Counted from the stretch's first letter, positions 1 to 13,190 are shown. The stretch: 64,000 nt of DNA from Phialocephala subalpina (GCA_900073065.1 FJOG01000013.1:957227-1021226); one strand, 5' to 3'. The notes: generated by a model from the sequence alone, not told the origin. Numbers and translations are program-made.

Positions 1-249
1 ATGGATCCAATTCACCAGAAAGCAACGAAGACTTGGAAATGGCATAGCACTGCCATTATTTCCAAGGCAAGTAAATATGTTATGTAGTCACAACGTTTAC
101 TTTGCTGACGAAAAGTAGTACGAGGTGCACCCGGATCGTTGTAAATTATTTGTTCAGCTACGACGTTCTACCGACTCTAACATGACATGGAGATCTAAGG
201 TCTCGTGTCTCAATGTAATAGAAGCAGTTTATGACTCTATGGACTTGCT

Positions 250-1829
250 CTATACAACAACCTTCGAGGCGGCTCCTGAAAACAAAGGCTTGATTTGTCC
301 CTCTGCCAGCTCTTCACTCACTTGTGCCGAGACCTCTTGCCACCGCTGCAATGTATCCGCTTCTGCATCAAAGGGGTACAACCATCGATTCTGCATTGCC
401 TATCAGCACTCCTCTGGCATGGTTTGAATAACGACTTACCCTCATCTTGACACTTTCCGGGTCAATTTCTCCATCTTCATCGAGATCCTTAAGTGCATTA
501 TGCCATCTGTCACGAATATCTTCTCCATTCAATTGGGACTGACGAACACGAGAGAATCGAAGTTTTTCGTACACGCGCGTCTACTGTCTTTAGCATCGAG
601 CGTTCCCCCAGAAATTGAAGACTACTTACGGCAAGTGGGATGTTATCCTTGCCTGCCAATTTCAGGCACAGGGCCAACACAGCAGCACTTTCCGTCGCCT
701 GAGAAGCCCCTTGGGCGCTAGTGGGAAGATGGGCATGGCATGAATCTCCTAGTAGCGCAATCTTGTGGCTTTTACTTACCCAACTTGGAATAGGGTCACG
801 ATAGCAGATCTTCCAATCCAAGCACTCCTTTGTGCTCCTCACTGCATTTCCAATCCTTGGATCCACATCTTCGACTAACTTCCTCACCTCGTTCATATCA
901 CCAGGCTGAAACCAGGACTCTTTGATATCTTCAGTGTCTTTATGAGTAATGATCCAATTGAACTCATCCCCGTCACGGAGTGTGTTCTGGACGAGATGGA
1001 CATCATTTCCGATCCAGATGTTCACACATTCCTTTTCGACAAATTCTCGACATAGGGGGTCGTCCTTCAAGTAAGCACCCTTAAAGAAGGCGCGAAAACA
1101 AGCGTAACCGCTGGACTTGGGTTTATCTTCAAAGCCGAGAACAATTTCGCGGGCAAGAGACTTGATCCCTAGCATCTTCGGTCAGTTTTTTTGCCTGCTG
1201 TTATGTTGCAGGTTGGACCCACCGTCGGCAGCAACGATCACATTTGCTCTATGAACCTCTCCGGTACTCAGAGTGAGAGAAGGCTCATCTTCATCGTATG
1301 ATACCACCTATACGTTCTTACATCAGCCTTGATGTTCCAAGACTTGTTCGCCCCACAGCTTCAGTCGTTCCCTTTGTCATCGCACCGAGTCACTCACATT
1401 ACAGCCCATCTTTATCTCAATCCCCAGCTCTCTCACCCTCTCCAAAAATGCTTCATGATAATCCCCTCTATGCCCTATGAACCCCGCCATATCCATCAAG
1501 GGTTGTTGCGCCAATATCTTCCCATCGCCCCACCTTCTGATTTGCATCATCTCACTTTTGTTCCCGATCTCTATAAGTTGGTCATGAAGTCCCCAACGCT
1601 GCAACAGGCGAAGGGCATTTTCACCCAGTCCAAGACTGTCGCCGAGCCGAAGAAATTTGTGGACTTTCTCGATGACAGTTACATGGAAGCCAGCGTAGTG
1701 CATGGCCATGGCGCAAGCACAACCCCCCAGGCCCGCACCGACAACGATCACTGTACGATGGCATGAGCTTCAGCCCAGACAAACGTCGGAAGGAGAAATC
1801 TTACCGTTCAACGGTTCTGGGTCAGACAT
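250..1829 (-). CDS. FAD-dependent aromatic-ring monooxygenase (salicylate hydroxylase-like)
   Basis: Six exons on the minus strand (1829-1805, 1750-1398, 1307-1223, 1168-630, 580-440, 390-250) join in phase to a protein of 427 aa, a normal length for class A flavoprotein hydroxylases. Residues 9-17 carry the Rossmann dinucleotide motif VIVVGAGLGG, followed by the E of VTVIEK that binds the FAD ribose. A DG motif (AADG) spans the third intron, and GDSCHAHLPTSAQGASQA is the second FAD-binding motif, usually GDAAHP. Such enzymes hydroxylate phenolic acids with NAD(P)H and O2; the substrate cannot be read from sequence. The start is the ATG at 1829, which supplies a short leader before the Rossmann strand. 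The gene is divergent from a VAO-type oxidase, suggesting joint work on phenolics. The GDSCHA variant of the usual GDAAHP is a minor oddity. No signal peptide is evident, so it is probably cytosolic. Confidence 0.88.
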
Positions 1830-2316
1830 TTTGGTTTGGGCAGTGTTGAATATTATCTCGAGATATCAACAGGCATAAGAAGAGTGGCATGGCGTGGGAA
1901 GTTACCAACAAGTTTTGCACCCACATGTGGCACGCAAGGAAATCCTCCTTGGACTGTCATACAGAATGCCTTGGTAGCAAATTAGGGTTTCTTCGGCAAG
2001 ATAGCACCAAAAACTGCGAATCCTAGCTGTTCGTGCCTGGCAACGTATCATACCCACTGCCCCGTGACACCCCGCATTTAGTCTGCTGCCCCTGTTGGCC
2101 CCACTTTCTCGACTTTGAAGGACCCCTACTCCCACACACGGAGATCGGAAAACCTCCATACAAGGTTTTACGAGGGATGGTTAGGCAATGGAAGATGTGG
2201 GAGCTGATGAGAAGAGGGAGGAATTGTTTCCGCTGTCATACAATACATGTGCAGATCGAATAGATTGCGTTTTACCTTGCGAATACTACAGTATCTCAAT
2301 CTCGACATCAAACAAG
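1830..2316. promoter_or_regulatory. shared divergent promoter of two flavoenzyme genes
   Basis: This 487-nt gap separates the start codons of the FAD monooxygenase (leftward) and the VAO-type oxidase (rightward). I see no gene in it. It must hold both promoters, so co-regulation is likely but is inferred from position only; I did not recognise specific factor sites. Confidence 0.5.
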
Positions 2317-4218
2317 ATGTCCGGCTCATCCAAGATTCCAACGCTGACGACAACACACAGCGGTGTACCTGCTCGTCTGAAGGATGAAGCAGGTGCAGCG
2401 AAGGAGAGACTCTATTCTCTGAAAACACTGCCGGACAGTGTTCCACGAAAGAGCACTGGCAGACTTCCTCCAAATATCAATCAAGAGACCTTCGATACAG
2501 CGATTGCAGCTTTGACGAAACAACTCGGAAGCGATGGAGTTGAGATAAACAACAAACCATTGGTCGATGGGTGGTACATGGAACATCCGTAAGAAGAGCT
2601 AACGCTTCGAACAGGAGTACCACCAGACTTACAAGTTGTCCAGAAATACTCACGACGCTTACCATATCGTCGATCAAGAAGAGATGGTGGCATCAGCCAT
2701 CACGTATCCCTCTTCTACTTCAGAAGTGCAAATAATCGTCAAATGGGCAAACGAGTACACAATACCCATCTGGCCTATTTCAATGGGCCGGAACATTGGC
2801 TATGGTGGTGCCGCGCCTCGAGTCCCTGGTTCTGTTGTTGTGGACCTGGGAAGGAAGATGAATAGAGTGCTGAAAATTGACGGAGAGAATGCTACTTGTA
2901 TGGTTGAGCCTGGTGTGAGTTATTTCAAGTTGTATGAGGAGATACAGAAGACGGGACTGCCTCTTTGGATTGATACGCCGGATCTGGGTGGTGGGAGTGT
3001 GTTGGGAAACGCGATTGATAGAGGTGTCGGGTCAGTGATATCCCCAGCAAATTTCGTCTTTCAGCAATTGATGAAAGCAGGTACACCCCATACGGAGACC
3101 ATTTTGCAAATCGCTGTGGCATGGAGGTCGTCCTTCCCGATGGCTCACTCCTCCGAACAGGGATGGGGGCAATCCCAGGCAAGAATGGCGAAGACAACCC
3201 GACATGGGAGTCATTCCAACACGCCTATGGTCCGTCAATCGACGGCATATTCAGCCAGAGCAACTTCGGTATTGTAACGAAGATGGGATTTTGGCTGATG
3301 CCTGCGACTGGACACCAATCTTACATGATCACGTTTCCGCGAGAGGACGACTTTGCCCAAATCGTGGAGATCATCCGGCCTCTGGCACTCAAAAGAATAC
3401 TGGGCAACATACCACAGCTGCGACATGCAATCCAGGAACTCGCTGTTACAGGAAAGCCCAGAACAACGTGGTACAATGGCCCCGGACGCTTCCCTCGAGA
3501 CGTCGTGCGAGAAGGCGTGAAAAATCTCCCGGTCGGCGACGTCTCCTGGATCTTCTACGGAACGCAATACGGCGATCCATCCTCAATCTCCTCCCAACTC
3601 GCCTTAATCAAATCCTCCTTCCTCTCTATCCCCGGCTCAAAATTCTACCTCCCCTCCGACCTCCCCCCAGACCATTACATCCACTCCCGCGTCTCTGTCT
3701 GCAGTGGTGTCCCAGTACTCAAGGAACTTGACTGGCTAAACTGGAAGCCCAACGCCGCACATCTATTCTTTTCGCCAATTGTGCCCGTCTCCTCCTCCCA
3801 CGCCCGAACAATTCACACCCTGATCGACCGTCTCCACGCAAAATGGGGATTCGATACATTCCCCACTCTTTGCGTCGCGGGTCGAGAGATGCATTATATC
3901 GCTAATATTGTCTATGATCGAGCCGATGAAGATGAGAAGAGGAGAGCGAGAGGGTTGATGCGGGAAATGATAGCGGAGGCGGCGAAAGAGGGGTTTGGGG
4001 AGTATAGGACGCATTTGTTGTTTGCAGATCAGGTAGCGGAGACCTATGGGTGGGGTGGAGGAGCGTTGAGGAGGTTTAATGAGACTATCAAGGATGTGTT
4101 GGATTCGAAGGGGATTTTGGCTCCGGGGAGAAATGGAATCTGGCCAAGGAGTTATAGGGAGAAGGGGTGGGAGTTGGTTGGGGAGGAGGCGGGGAGGGGT
4201 GTTAAGGCGAGGCTGTGA
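2317..4218 (+). CDS. FAD-linked oxidase, vanillyl-alcohol oxidase / 4-cresol dehydrogenase type
   Basis: Three exons (2317-2588, 2644-3030, 3081-4218) join in phase to 598 aa. The N-terminal half is a PCMH-type FAD-binding domain: WPISMGRNIGYGG contacts the pyrophosphate, followed by VVDLGRKMNRVLKID and VEPGVSYFKLYEEI, then YGDHFANRCGMEVVLPDG across the second splice. The C-terminal half ends in GILAPGRNGIWP, typical of the VAO/4-cresol dehydrogenase group. VAO uses a covalently bound FAD on a histidine of the cap domain; AGREMHYI near residue 490 may be that region, but I cannot align it here. Family members oxidise 4-alkyl and 4-hydroxybenzyl phenols with O2, releasing H2O2. The protein is slightly longer than the roughly 560 aa of characterised VAO. 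No signal peptide is seen. The divergent monooxygenase neighbour supports a role in phenolic catabolism. Confidence 0.88.
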
Positions 4219-5318
4219 TGGGGTTGTGATAAGGGTGCGGGCCGGAGTGGACGAACAAAGTAGAGTTCTGAATGCCTGTAGTTCTGCTAGAAGCTGGAAA
4301 GATCAACAAACAAAAAACTTTTGAAGTGAGTTGATGCCAATACGAGCCAAGCTTGGGACATTGAGGCGAGGAAGCTGCGATGGGCGGGGTGGGGCGGAGT
4401 ATGCGCGTCAGAGAACACCATATAAGAGCTGTCAGATCTGTAGGAAGCGTGAAAGCGATCCGAAACATGCTGCAAAAGAATCTCGATTTGACTGAAGATC
4501 AGAGCAGAACGTTCGAAGTTGTGATTCGGTCACGTGGACTTCCTCACTTCAACTTCTCACTCTAAACCAGCAGAGATGAGACAACGAGTGAAACTGAGAC
4601 ACAGTTACATCCATTCCAAACAATTCAACTTCAAACAGAGCTTTACAGGGCACGAAAACCTATGCATAACAATTCAAATTTCAAGGTGCAGCACGTTCTC
4701 TCCCAACAACTCTGGGACCGATCAACCCAGCCAATCACCTCCTCATCCTCCAACAAGATATTTTCTATACAATCCTGGACCGTGACTCAGAGTCTAAGTA
4801 AGAGCTACCAAAGTAGAGAGGGTGTGTCTATCAACGTAAAAACTAGCAGAATAGCGTTCCAGCTTTCTATTACGGAGGAAATCGGGACCAGATATTGAAG
4901 ATGCTGGATGGGATGTGAGTCACGGTCTAGAAATAGGGATAACAGAGTAGAGATAGAGCCAGGTAGAAGGGTCGCGGAGATAGGAGATAGGATGACAGAG
5001 AAAAAAGGGTTAGGTGGTGCTGATGCCCTAGAGAGAGGAAACATGCTTTGCTGAAAGAGATGCGGAGGTGTGAGTAGCACTGGCTGGGAAGAGACCCAAG
5101 TTATGAACACCCCTGAGTACATATGAATGCGTCAACCGAAAGATGAAAGAAGAAATAGGTGTTGACCTCAACAAGAAATGAAGACGAAGCAAAATTATGA
5201 ATTTGCATGGATTACTTCGTATATACGTCCGTGACCTACTTCGCTGAATACAATCCGCTCTCGAAAAGCAAAGGTATCAATTCTGTCCTTCCTCCCACTC
5301 ATCTATCGCATCATAAAA
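4219..5318. other. intergenic, convergent 3' ends
   Basis: About 1.1 kb between the stop codons of the VAO-type gene (+) and the Ypp1-like gene (-). Only short, non-conserved open frames are present. It probably holds the two 3' UTRs and terminators. I see no RNA gene or repeat. Confidence 0.5.
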
Positions 5319-8300
5319 TCACAAAACATATCCACCACTAGAGACCACGCTCCAATCCCTAACGCCTCTCCCCTCCTCAAGTTCGACGCACCACCAGAGG
5401 ACTTCTCTCGCTTTGTCAGGCTGCCCGCCTTCTTCGTAGGCTCTGGAGAGTGCGAACCATGCTTCGCTGTTGTTCCAGCCTGTGCCGAGCTTTGTCAAAG
5501 CGGTGAGAAGTCCGTAGGCTCTATCTCTTGCTGCTAAGCGGTCTAGGAGCGCGGTAGTAGATTCCTTGTAGCTGGGCTTAAGTCCAGAGGAGAGTGAGTC
5601 GGGAGTAGCTGTGACGTCTTCGGAGATCTGATTATTGCCTGCTGATGTCTTCACGTTTGGGAGCCCAAGAGGTCCGTGAGAAATTGTTGGTAGGGTAGAA
5701 GAGGGTCGTAATGGGGGTGGTTGGGCCGTGAGAGGAGTCGCTGGCGCAGAGGCATTTAGGGTTGACATTGAAGGTGTACTAATGAGCGCTGGTAATTCAA
5801 GTTTGGGTATCGTAGGTGGAGGGAGAAGATCTTCGGAGTAGACATCAAGGAGGATATTAGAGAGGCCGACTATAGCAGCGGGATGATCTGCGAAGTAGGT
5901 GAGAGCTGATTCGAAATGGGCGAGGGCATCGTAGGGAGAGTTCTCTGCCGCAGCAAGGTAGCCGCGCTTCATTATGTCAGTATCTCTGTCCGTCATATAG
6001 ATCACAGTGCACTCACCTCTGCGAGAACGTCTCCCCATAGTTCCCCCACACTTTTTCCACCAGCCCATCCAGCATGGTTAGTAGAGACATTGCCTGTAGT
6101 ATCTTTCGAAATATCCGTCTCAACGCCTCGAACCAATTTTTCTGCCTCTGCGATAGCACCTTTCGAGTCGTCGTACAGAGATGCGCGGCGATAAAAACCA
6201 CTAATAAGTAGCCAGACCTTGACCAAAATTGTTGTCCTCCGTCTTCTCTCCTGGTCTTTCGGGAACCTAGTCACAGGATTCGTCGAGGAGGAATATGGCG
6301 ATACGTGTAGCAGCCGATTGTCTTGAGCGAGGGCGGGATTGGGATTGGTGGGTTTCAATGACTTCTCTTTGTGATTTATCTGCTGTGACTTTGGAGGTAG
6401 AGGTCTTGAGATAGTCTCTAACTGATTCGAAGAGGCTCCAACTGAACCTTCGTGGGAGCGTGCCTGACTGTCTTTAAACCATTGATCCTGGTTTTCAGCA
6501 TCCGACGGAGGAGTGAAGAACCTTTCACCGTCGACGGTTGTTGGCCCATTACTACGGGTAGTGTTTCCATCACTGCTGCTCCGTTTCCGTCCACTACTGG
6601 CACTTCTATTCCGCAAACTCACGGGGGCTATCTTTCTCGAGACACTATCGTTTCGTTTCTGGAGTTTTTCGTGATGATGTTGTCCGGCTGCGTTACCGTT
6701 CGCATTGGTGACGTGTATCGTGGGCGCTTTCACACTCGCCACAGTCTGTGTTGTTTGTGGTCTAGGAAGCGATGCCAATTTCTCCTCATTGATCGTGGTT
6801 CCACTCAATTGAGTACCCGCAGTCCTTCGCACGGACGATCGGCCCGAACGTCCAAAGATGCTGCCCTTTATACTCTTGATTGTTCCGGCCGAGCTCTTCG
6901 GCGGATTCAGTAGAGCATTGCTTGCTGTTGATGAGCTAGGCGATTCCTGCTGAGGATCGCCAAAAAGCCTCGTGTAGAGACTCACGAGCTCATCGCTGGC
7001 ATTGACAGCAATCTCGGGACCTTCAAGCACCTCGATCAGGGCGAGCTGAGTCATCTTGACCTCAAGTACACCTTGCTTTTCGAAATCGTCCATGTCATCA
7101 ACTACTCCTTCATGTTGCGGAGAAGGTTTCTCGTTCAAATGAGTGCTTCGATATGTGCCTTGAAGATCAGCCTCTCCAAAGAGAAACTTAGGATTCTTGA
7201 ATTGTTCGAACGCTCCTTCGCAGGACCTTGCGGCAGTCGTGAACTCCTGTCTGGCACTTAGTAATAAGGCCATAAGATGCCACAAAGGTATCAAGGACCG
7301 TTCTCTGGCAAATTTTCCGGCATGAGGGGCGAGCCCATTTACGTGATTCGTAGAAGAATTTGGAAGCAATCCAGACTTGACGACCTCAATTGCAGCAGCC
7401 AGTTCTCTCCTTTCAGCGAGAATCATTCCTAATGCAAACAGAGTCTCGACATCCTTTGTGCTTTCGTACTGTGGTGACAGAGATTTGCGAAAGCATTTGA
7501 TCGCTCGTAATTGTATCTCGGATCTAGACGAGGCTTCATAAGTCAATCGCGACCACTGAGCATGTCCGATGCCGATGCAGCGCCACGCCATAGCAAATAT
7601 CCTGGGTGCAATTATGATATCCACAGTTGCAGCATTGCTATTCTCGATTGTATGGCCGTTTTCACGGCGTTCTTCGACTGGATGATGTTTGTCCAACCAG
7701 TCCTCGAAGAAGTGGCCAATGTCCCTCGCCTTCTCGGTTCCTTGACGTGACCCAAATCTGCATAATGCTTTGATACATTCGGAAGCTGTTCTCAAAACCG
7801 TCTCGTCGTCATCGAGACTGTGTTCCGCTTCGCCGGTCTTCTCCACTCTCGCCTTGCCTTTCTTCACAATATCCAGGTAGGTATCGAATGCTTTGAATGC
7901 TAAGTCGAACTCCGCCACAGACAGATGTACTGTGAATAGATGCCGTAAGATGGCAGTTGAGTGAAATGTCTTGGTCGCAGCGCGGTAGAGGATGTCGAGG
8001 ACGCCCCGACTGACACCTTCCGCCCCGCCCTCTCCGAGATCTTGTTCGTCCCAGCTACTGCCACATAATATCCGCCAATTCTGCATCACAATTTCCACAA
8101 ACGCCTCTACCTCATCGCTGGCTTCGTTGGCTTTTGGGAATTGTACCTCGCTCAATAACAGCGCCTCATATCTTGCTTCCACCCTCTTAAGCTCAGCTCG
8201 CTGCTGAAGTCGGGTTGATGTCTCAACATAAGCAGTTGTAAGAGATGTGGTGGGAAAAGGCAATTCTTGTTGGAGCAAATCTGAAAGAGTAACATAATAT

Positions 8301-9238
8301 TCCTTCCAGACTTGTCTCCTCGGCACAGCGGCTGCGACAGCACGTCCACCGGTTGGAGCTGCTGCTTGAACGTCCCAAAATTTGGCCCAGGACCGAAATG
8401 CTGAAAGTATCTCCGTCTCAAGAATCGAGGTGATCTTGGATTTGACTGCATAACTTGAAAGCATGCAAAAACCCGTCAGGTAGAGCTCCGTCCAAGACCG
8501 TAATTCTTTACCCTGCTTTACGCTCGACGACGCACTTGTAAGCACGGGAAGAGCCGATTCGAATGTTTCCAATGCTTCAGCAACAGCTCCTGTCCTTTCC
8601 TGCGCGGTGCCTTTGAGGTGGGATGCCTTCAGAGCGCATACTTTTGTCCATTCGGCCGTCTCCCTGTCAGAACCGTCGAGTTGGGAGAATTCCTCTTCTA
8701 TTCCTTTCGGAAACTTGTTTATAGCCAGTGATAATTCGCCCAATTGCCAATGTATCCAGCCAAGACACACCTCCGCCTGGAATTTATCCTCGAGATATGT
8801 TCGCTCATTGAGGGTCGCTTCGAGAAGGAGGTCTATGTATCGATGTAGGGTCGATTGAGACGATTTCGCAGTATTCGCAGTCGCGGGTCTGGCAGTACCT
8901 GGTCGTGCTGTGAGGGGTCGAGTATGAGAGGCTTGAATGACCGCATGTTCGGATTCGGCAGTAATAGCAAGACCTAATTGAGATGATCAATATCTGCCTC
9001 AGACAATTTCTCGATTCAGGTATTGTATATGCGGTTATCTTGATAATGTAGGGACGTACAGGTCCGCTGAGGCGCGTGTTTCTTGATCTTCCTGATGAGC
9101 TCCGGCACAGCATCCCAATCTCCATCGCATCTTGCTCCGTCCAACTGGTGGATGTACTGGGCTGCCTTGGTCTGTTCGCGCTGTGCAAGGGGCTGTCAGT
9201 TTGCTTCCATGATGTCCAGCAGGGCGACAAACACTCAT
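5319..9238 (-). CDS. TPR-repeat cargo-transport protein, Ypp1/Rhf1-like
   Basis: Four exons (9238-9233, 9180-9060, 8973-6017, 5966-5319) join in phase to about 1243 aa. The N-terminus reads MSREQTKAAQYIHQLDGARC, then a helical region with WDAVPELIRKIKKHAPQR. Long helical stretches with TPR signatures follow, such as CLGWIHWQLGELSLAI, LFALGMILAERRELAAAIEV and, at the C-terminus, AAENSPYDALAHFESAL and WFALSRAYEEGGQPDKAREVL. The middle (about residues 650-900) is Ser/Thr-rich and disordered. Fungal relatives are annotated as cargo-transport protein Ypp1 or filamentation protein; yeast Ypp1 works with Efr3 to recruit the Stt4 PI4-kinase to the plasma membrane. The first exon is only six nucleotides and rests on a weak GTTTGT donor, so the N-terminus is the least certain part. 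The last splice (GAG to CGC across 5967-6016) is clear. Confidence 0.85.
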
Positions 9239-10296
9239 TTTGGGCTAGGATGGTTCCCAATTAATTCTGGTTGTGCGCGAACCGTCTAGCATCGTCCCTT
9301 AGCAAAGATATATCCTCATGGCGATCAAAAGGAGGAAGAAGAGGCAGGAATACAAGAAGGTGAACTGTGGTTGTTGTTCTCAAGACCGTGGAGTCGTACA
9401 CCGTCGTCACTGGCCCTCGTCGCGGTGGCTTTCAAGGTTGAACATGTCTTGGCACTGACTGGGGCAAAAGTAGGTCTTGGACCAATCACAATGTCCGTTG
9501 AAGCGGCCGCTATTATTTTTGCTGCATGAATATTTTTATTTTTAACGAGGAGGATCTCTGAATATCTGGATATCACTACGAGAAATACCTACGCAATTGA
9601 AACGGCATTGACCTGAGAATGGGACTTGGCTTTTATGCTCGATTGATTTTACGAACATCCGGGAATCTACAATTCACTTCGCCTTCCATTCCGCGCATAC
9701 CTGAGACGCAACCCGTGATCTCGAAGCAACCTCAATTTTTCACGCTCAAAGAAGTACAAGAAAAGTCCTTCTTCCTTCCCTCAGTTCTTCGAACTTGGCC
9801 TTTACGATCATACACGGTTACGAGAAAATTAACGAACTCGACCATATCACGACTCGAGGCATTCCTCTTTACTCAATCCCCTAAAACGAGCGCATCTGGA
9901 CACATTACCTCTCCTCGTTGTCATTGTCTGAAAAGACTTTGAACTATTACAATATTAAAGATACCAAGCCTTGAACTCAGCTTCTCAAAGCTGAACCAGC
10001 TTCAGTCTTGCAGGAAGAAAGAAGAGAAAAGAGGGAAATTTGGACTTGCTATTGATTCAACGACTATTCACGGACGACAAGCAGGTTTCGGTTGCACCTT
10101 GTGTCACCATTCCACCTCGAGTCCTTCGGAATTACTATTGGACCACTTGGGAAGACCTTCTCCCTAAGTAGTATCTGAACTGAAAGCATCTGTCAAGCAC
10201 GTTGGAAAAAGGGCTGCTTGCGCGGTCCATTTCTCGTAGCTAGCTGAAGTTCAGTTTGAAAAGAAGAGAATATAAAACACTATACACTCTCTTCCA
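9239..10296. other. divergent intergenic region (Ypp1-like / Rix1)
   Basis: Just over 1 kb between two divergent start codons. It contains the promoters and 5' UTRs of both genes. A 107-codon open frame at 9619-9942 shows no family resemblance and is probably chance. A purine-rich tract lies at about 10008-10040. Nothing else stood out. Confidence 0.5.
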
Positions 10297-12592
10297 ATGT
10301 CTCTTCCACCAGAATTGAGGGTGCTTTGTTTTCAGTTGTCATCAACAGCTGTATCTGAGCTCCCTCGTTTGACGCCGACCCTCCTGAGTTATGTCCTGCG
10401 TTGCCAAGCCCCGCTGTCGATGCCAGCCGTTGCTGCAGGCAAGGCCGAAGCCTCTGCTTCCGCGGTACTTGTTCATAAGCTGAAGACCCAATTGTCCACT
10501 CTCCTCAACGGGAAGAGTACTGAGGGCAGGTTTACCGCCGTTGTCATGATCAAGGCAGTCATCGAGGTTGGAGGCTGGGAGGTCTTGAATGGATCCGAGT
10601 CTTGGGTTCGTGGACTGCTATCTATCCTTGGGGTATGTAAATGTCAGCAATGCTCATACCAAGTTATGTCTAACTCCAACGCAGAAGCCAGACCCTGTTG
10701 CTACAAAAGAGTTAGTTGTAGTAGCACTCACTAAGATATATTGCATGACGCATCACTATCAAACCCTCGTCCGAGAGATCACAACGCCAACACTGCCAGC
10801 CTTTGTAACTGCCTGTCTGACTTTAGTATCACCCAAATCGTCAATTAAACCCACCACTGTGCCATCGTCCCTTGAAGAGACTGTCTTCGGTGCCTTGGCT
10901 ATGCTTATTCCCCGCCACACCACCATCTTTCGCCCATTTATGTCGCAAATACGCCAGATAGTACGTCGTTATCTTGCTCCCACGAGTTCCGATGGCCTCT
11001 TCGTTCCATCTTGGGTCAAGGAGAATGCTCGTCGTCTGTATGTCGTACTCCACCAGACCGCCGCCAAAAACACAGGAGGGGAGGAATGGTCGAAAGCGGT
11101 GCGCGAGCTCATCAAGGAGACGCATGCAACCGCCGATCAAGTCTTCAGAGCCGTCATCGAGGATTGGGAATCAACTACTGGCTATGCTGGTGCCTCTGTG
11201 GATGTCAACGCTGAACTTCGTGGAGGTGGGACTGCCAGTGAGGGCTTGCCGACGTGGAGTGGAATCTTCGCTGGTATCGAGCGTCTCGTCGGCCTGATGG
11301 AGATGTTAGCAGTGTACCTCAAGGAGGAGACCTCTGCTCCTATCGCTTTACCTTTGGCAGACATCATGGATGTGCTGAACAGAATGCTGTCAATTGCCAT
11401 CCCCGCATCAGGCTCGGGTACGGGAGCAAGTGCTCGGCTCCATCCTGGTATTGATCGCGATGAACGAGACATACTGGGCGCTAGCCTGCCACAGGTCTAT
11501 GTCGCTGCTTTGCAACTTGTCAGTACGATAGCAAAGAGACTTGAAGGGAGCTTCTTGTCTGTTGCGCAAGCGGCGTTCGATCAGTTGGTTTGGGTGTTCC
11601 AGTTCGGCAAGCACGATCAGGAGTTTCGGGCTCTCGCTTACGAGATCACCGCCATTGTCTTGATGCACCTGGGACAAAGCCTCACACGCCCTCAGGTTGG
11701 AAAATGTTACCATGTATTGCGGTCATGTTGTAAAGATCTTGAAGTTCTAAGTCCGAGTCTCGTCAACGATGCTGCATCACTGTACCAGAAGTCACAGACG
11801 CCCAAGACGCATAACGCCGATACCTTCCTTCAGCGTATTCAGGAGGTACCACAGGGCCTGACCGCACTGGATACTGCCGTCACTCAGAATGCGTGCACGC
11901 TACTCCCCCTATTCTTTTCGCACCTACCACAGCAATACATCGATATTTCGGTGCGATCCCTGGTCGAGCGTACTGCTATCTTGAATCACAATAAGGATGC
12001 TATGCTGGCCAGTGTGTTGAACCCCTTTGTTGGAAAGAATGGGAAGGCTATGGCTAGTATTCTACCTCACTTGACAAGAGAATTTGGCGATGACGCTGTT
12101 GTCGAAATTCTGCTGCGACCCCGGATGCCGCTCCTTCCTTCTGAAGCAACACGGCCACCGCTTAGTGATGCTGCAGAGGAAGAGTCCCTTGATGAAGATA
12201 TGTTTCCTCCGCCTGATGCTCCATCTATGCAGGAAGACATCGATGGCGCATCAACGGATCACAACGTCGCTGCCATAGGGGTTCAGAGCCCTGCTGCCGG
12301 TTTCTCGGTACACACACCTACTACGCTACCGCCCAACGCCCCTTCCTCGTCGGTGTTTGGGACCCTACCTTCATCAATGTCGGCACCTATCGGCAAAGAA
12401 TCTTTCAGAAATTCATTGCCTCGTTCTCAGCAGACGAGTACAGACGTCGATATGGCCGAAGTGGAAGATCGAAGCACCGCGGTTGGCATACCAGAAACCG
12501 ACGTCCTACGGGAGGGGGATGAGTCTTCTTCTGATGATGAGAGTGTGCACCTCACCATGCAATTGGATACCGACTCTGAGGAGGAGGACTAG
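10297..12592 (+). CDS. RIX1: pre-rRNA-processing protein Rix1
   Basis: Two exons (10297-10632 and 10685-12592) join in phase to 747 aa, a usual length for the fungal protein. The N-terminal half is an all-helical RIX1/PELP1-type repeat region: MSLPPELRVLCFQLSSTAVSELPRLTPTLLSY at the start, ELVVVALTKIYCMTHHYQTLVREITTPTLPAFV just after the intron. The C-terminal 150 residues are acidic and disordered, ending SEDSDSEEED-like with many D, E and S. Rix1 is a subunit of the nuclear Rix1-Ipi1-Ipi3 complex that, with the AAA ATPase Rea1, drives ITS2 processing and late maturation of the 60S ribosomal subunit. The short intron sits in the same helix-rich domain and leaves LSILG joined to KPDPVATKE. 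Recognition is by overall pattern rather than a catalytic motif. Confidence 0.85.
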
Positions 12593-13190
12593 CTGGGTAT
12601 CTCCGGAGTAAAACGAGGGTCAGGGAGGCCCGTGATGCTGCCAGCTATACCTTTCCTAGTAGCAGAGCCTCACATTTGCAGTTTGCCGAGCTCCTTGACG
12701 TAGTCCAGAGTAGTCCTGAAGTGGTCCAGAATAGCTCAATGTAGCAAATTCGGTTCCTAGTGTCCCAGCTTCAACCACTTTTGCTCCTATCGTGACTCTT
12801 TTCCACGATATTTTCTTTCTAGCTCTCCAGCTTTACGATTTGGTACTCATCTCTCCTAGCTCCCTTCTGCCCTTTATGTTCTGCCGTTTCGCACAGTTTT
12901 GAGGTTTTTCTCTTCACCCTGTACACGAAATTCTCAAGATCCACTTCAAGATCAATATCACAAATTTCAACTATCACACGTACAATAATTTACCAACGAC
13001 CATTCAGGAGGTCACCCACACTCGCTCAGAGTAAACTTTCAGCAGCAACCTCAACAACAACTTTCGACTCAAAAGTCGAACTCAAACAGCTTTCAAGCCT
13101 AGCCATCGCTTCTACGACAAGCGTAACGTAAGTTCATACTAACTCTTCGACTCTCCTCGTAGTCCAGTTTCTCACAGCTTCAGCGACAAA
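12593..13190. other. intergenic with probable 5'-UTR intron
   Basis: About 600 nt between Rix1 and the Gln-rich gene. A GTAAGT donor at 13128, a TACTAAC branch site at 13137-13143 and AG acceptors at 13162 or 13176 form a likely intron in the leader of the downstream gene. CT-rich, CAA-rich leader sequence precedes it. No other gene is visible. Confidence 0.4.
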
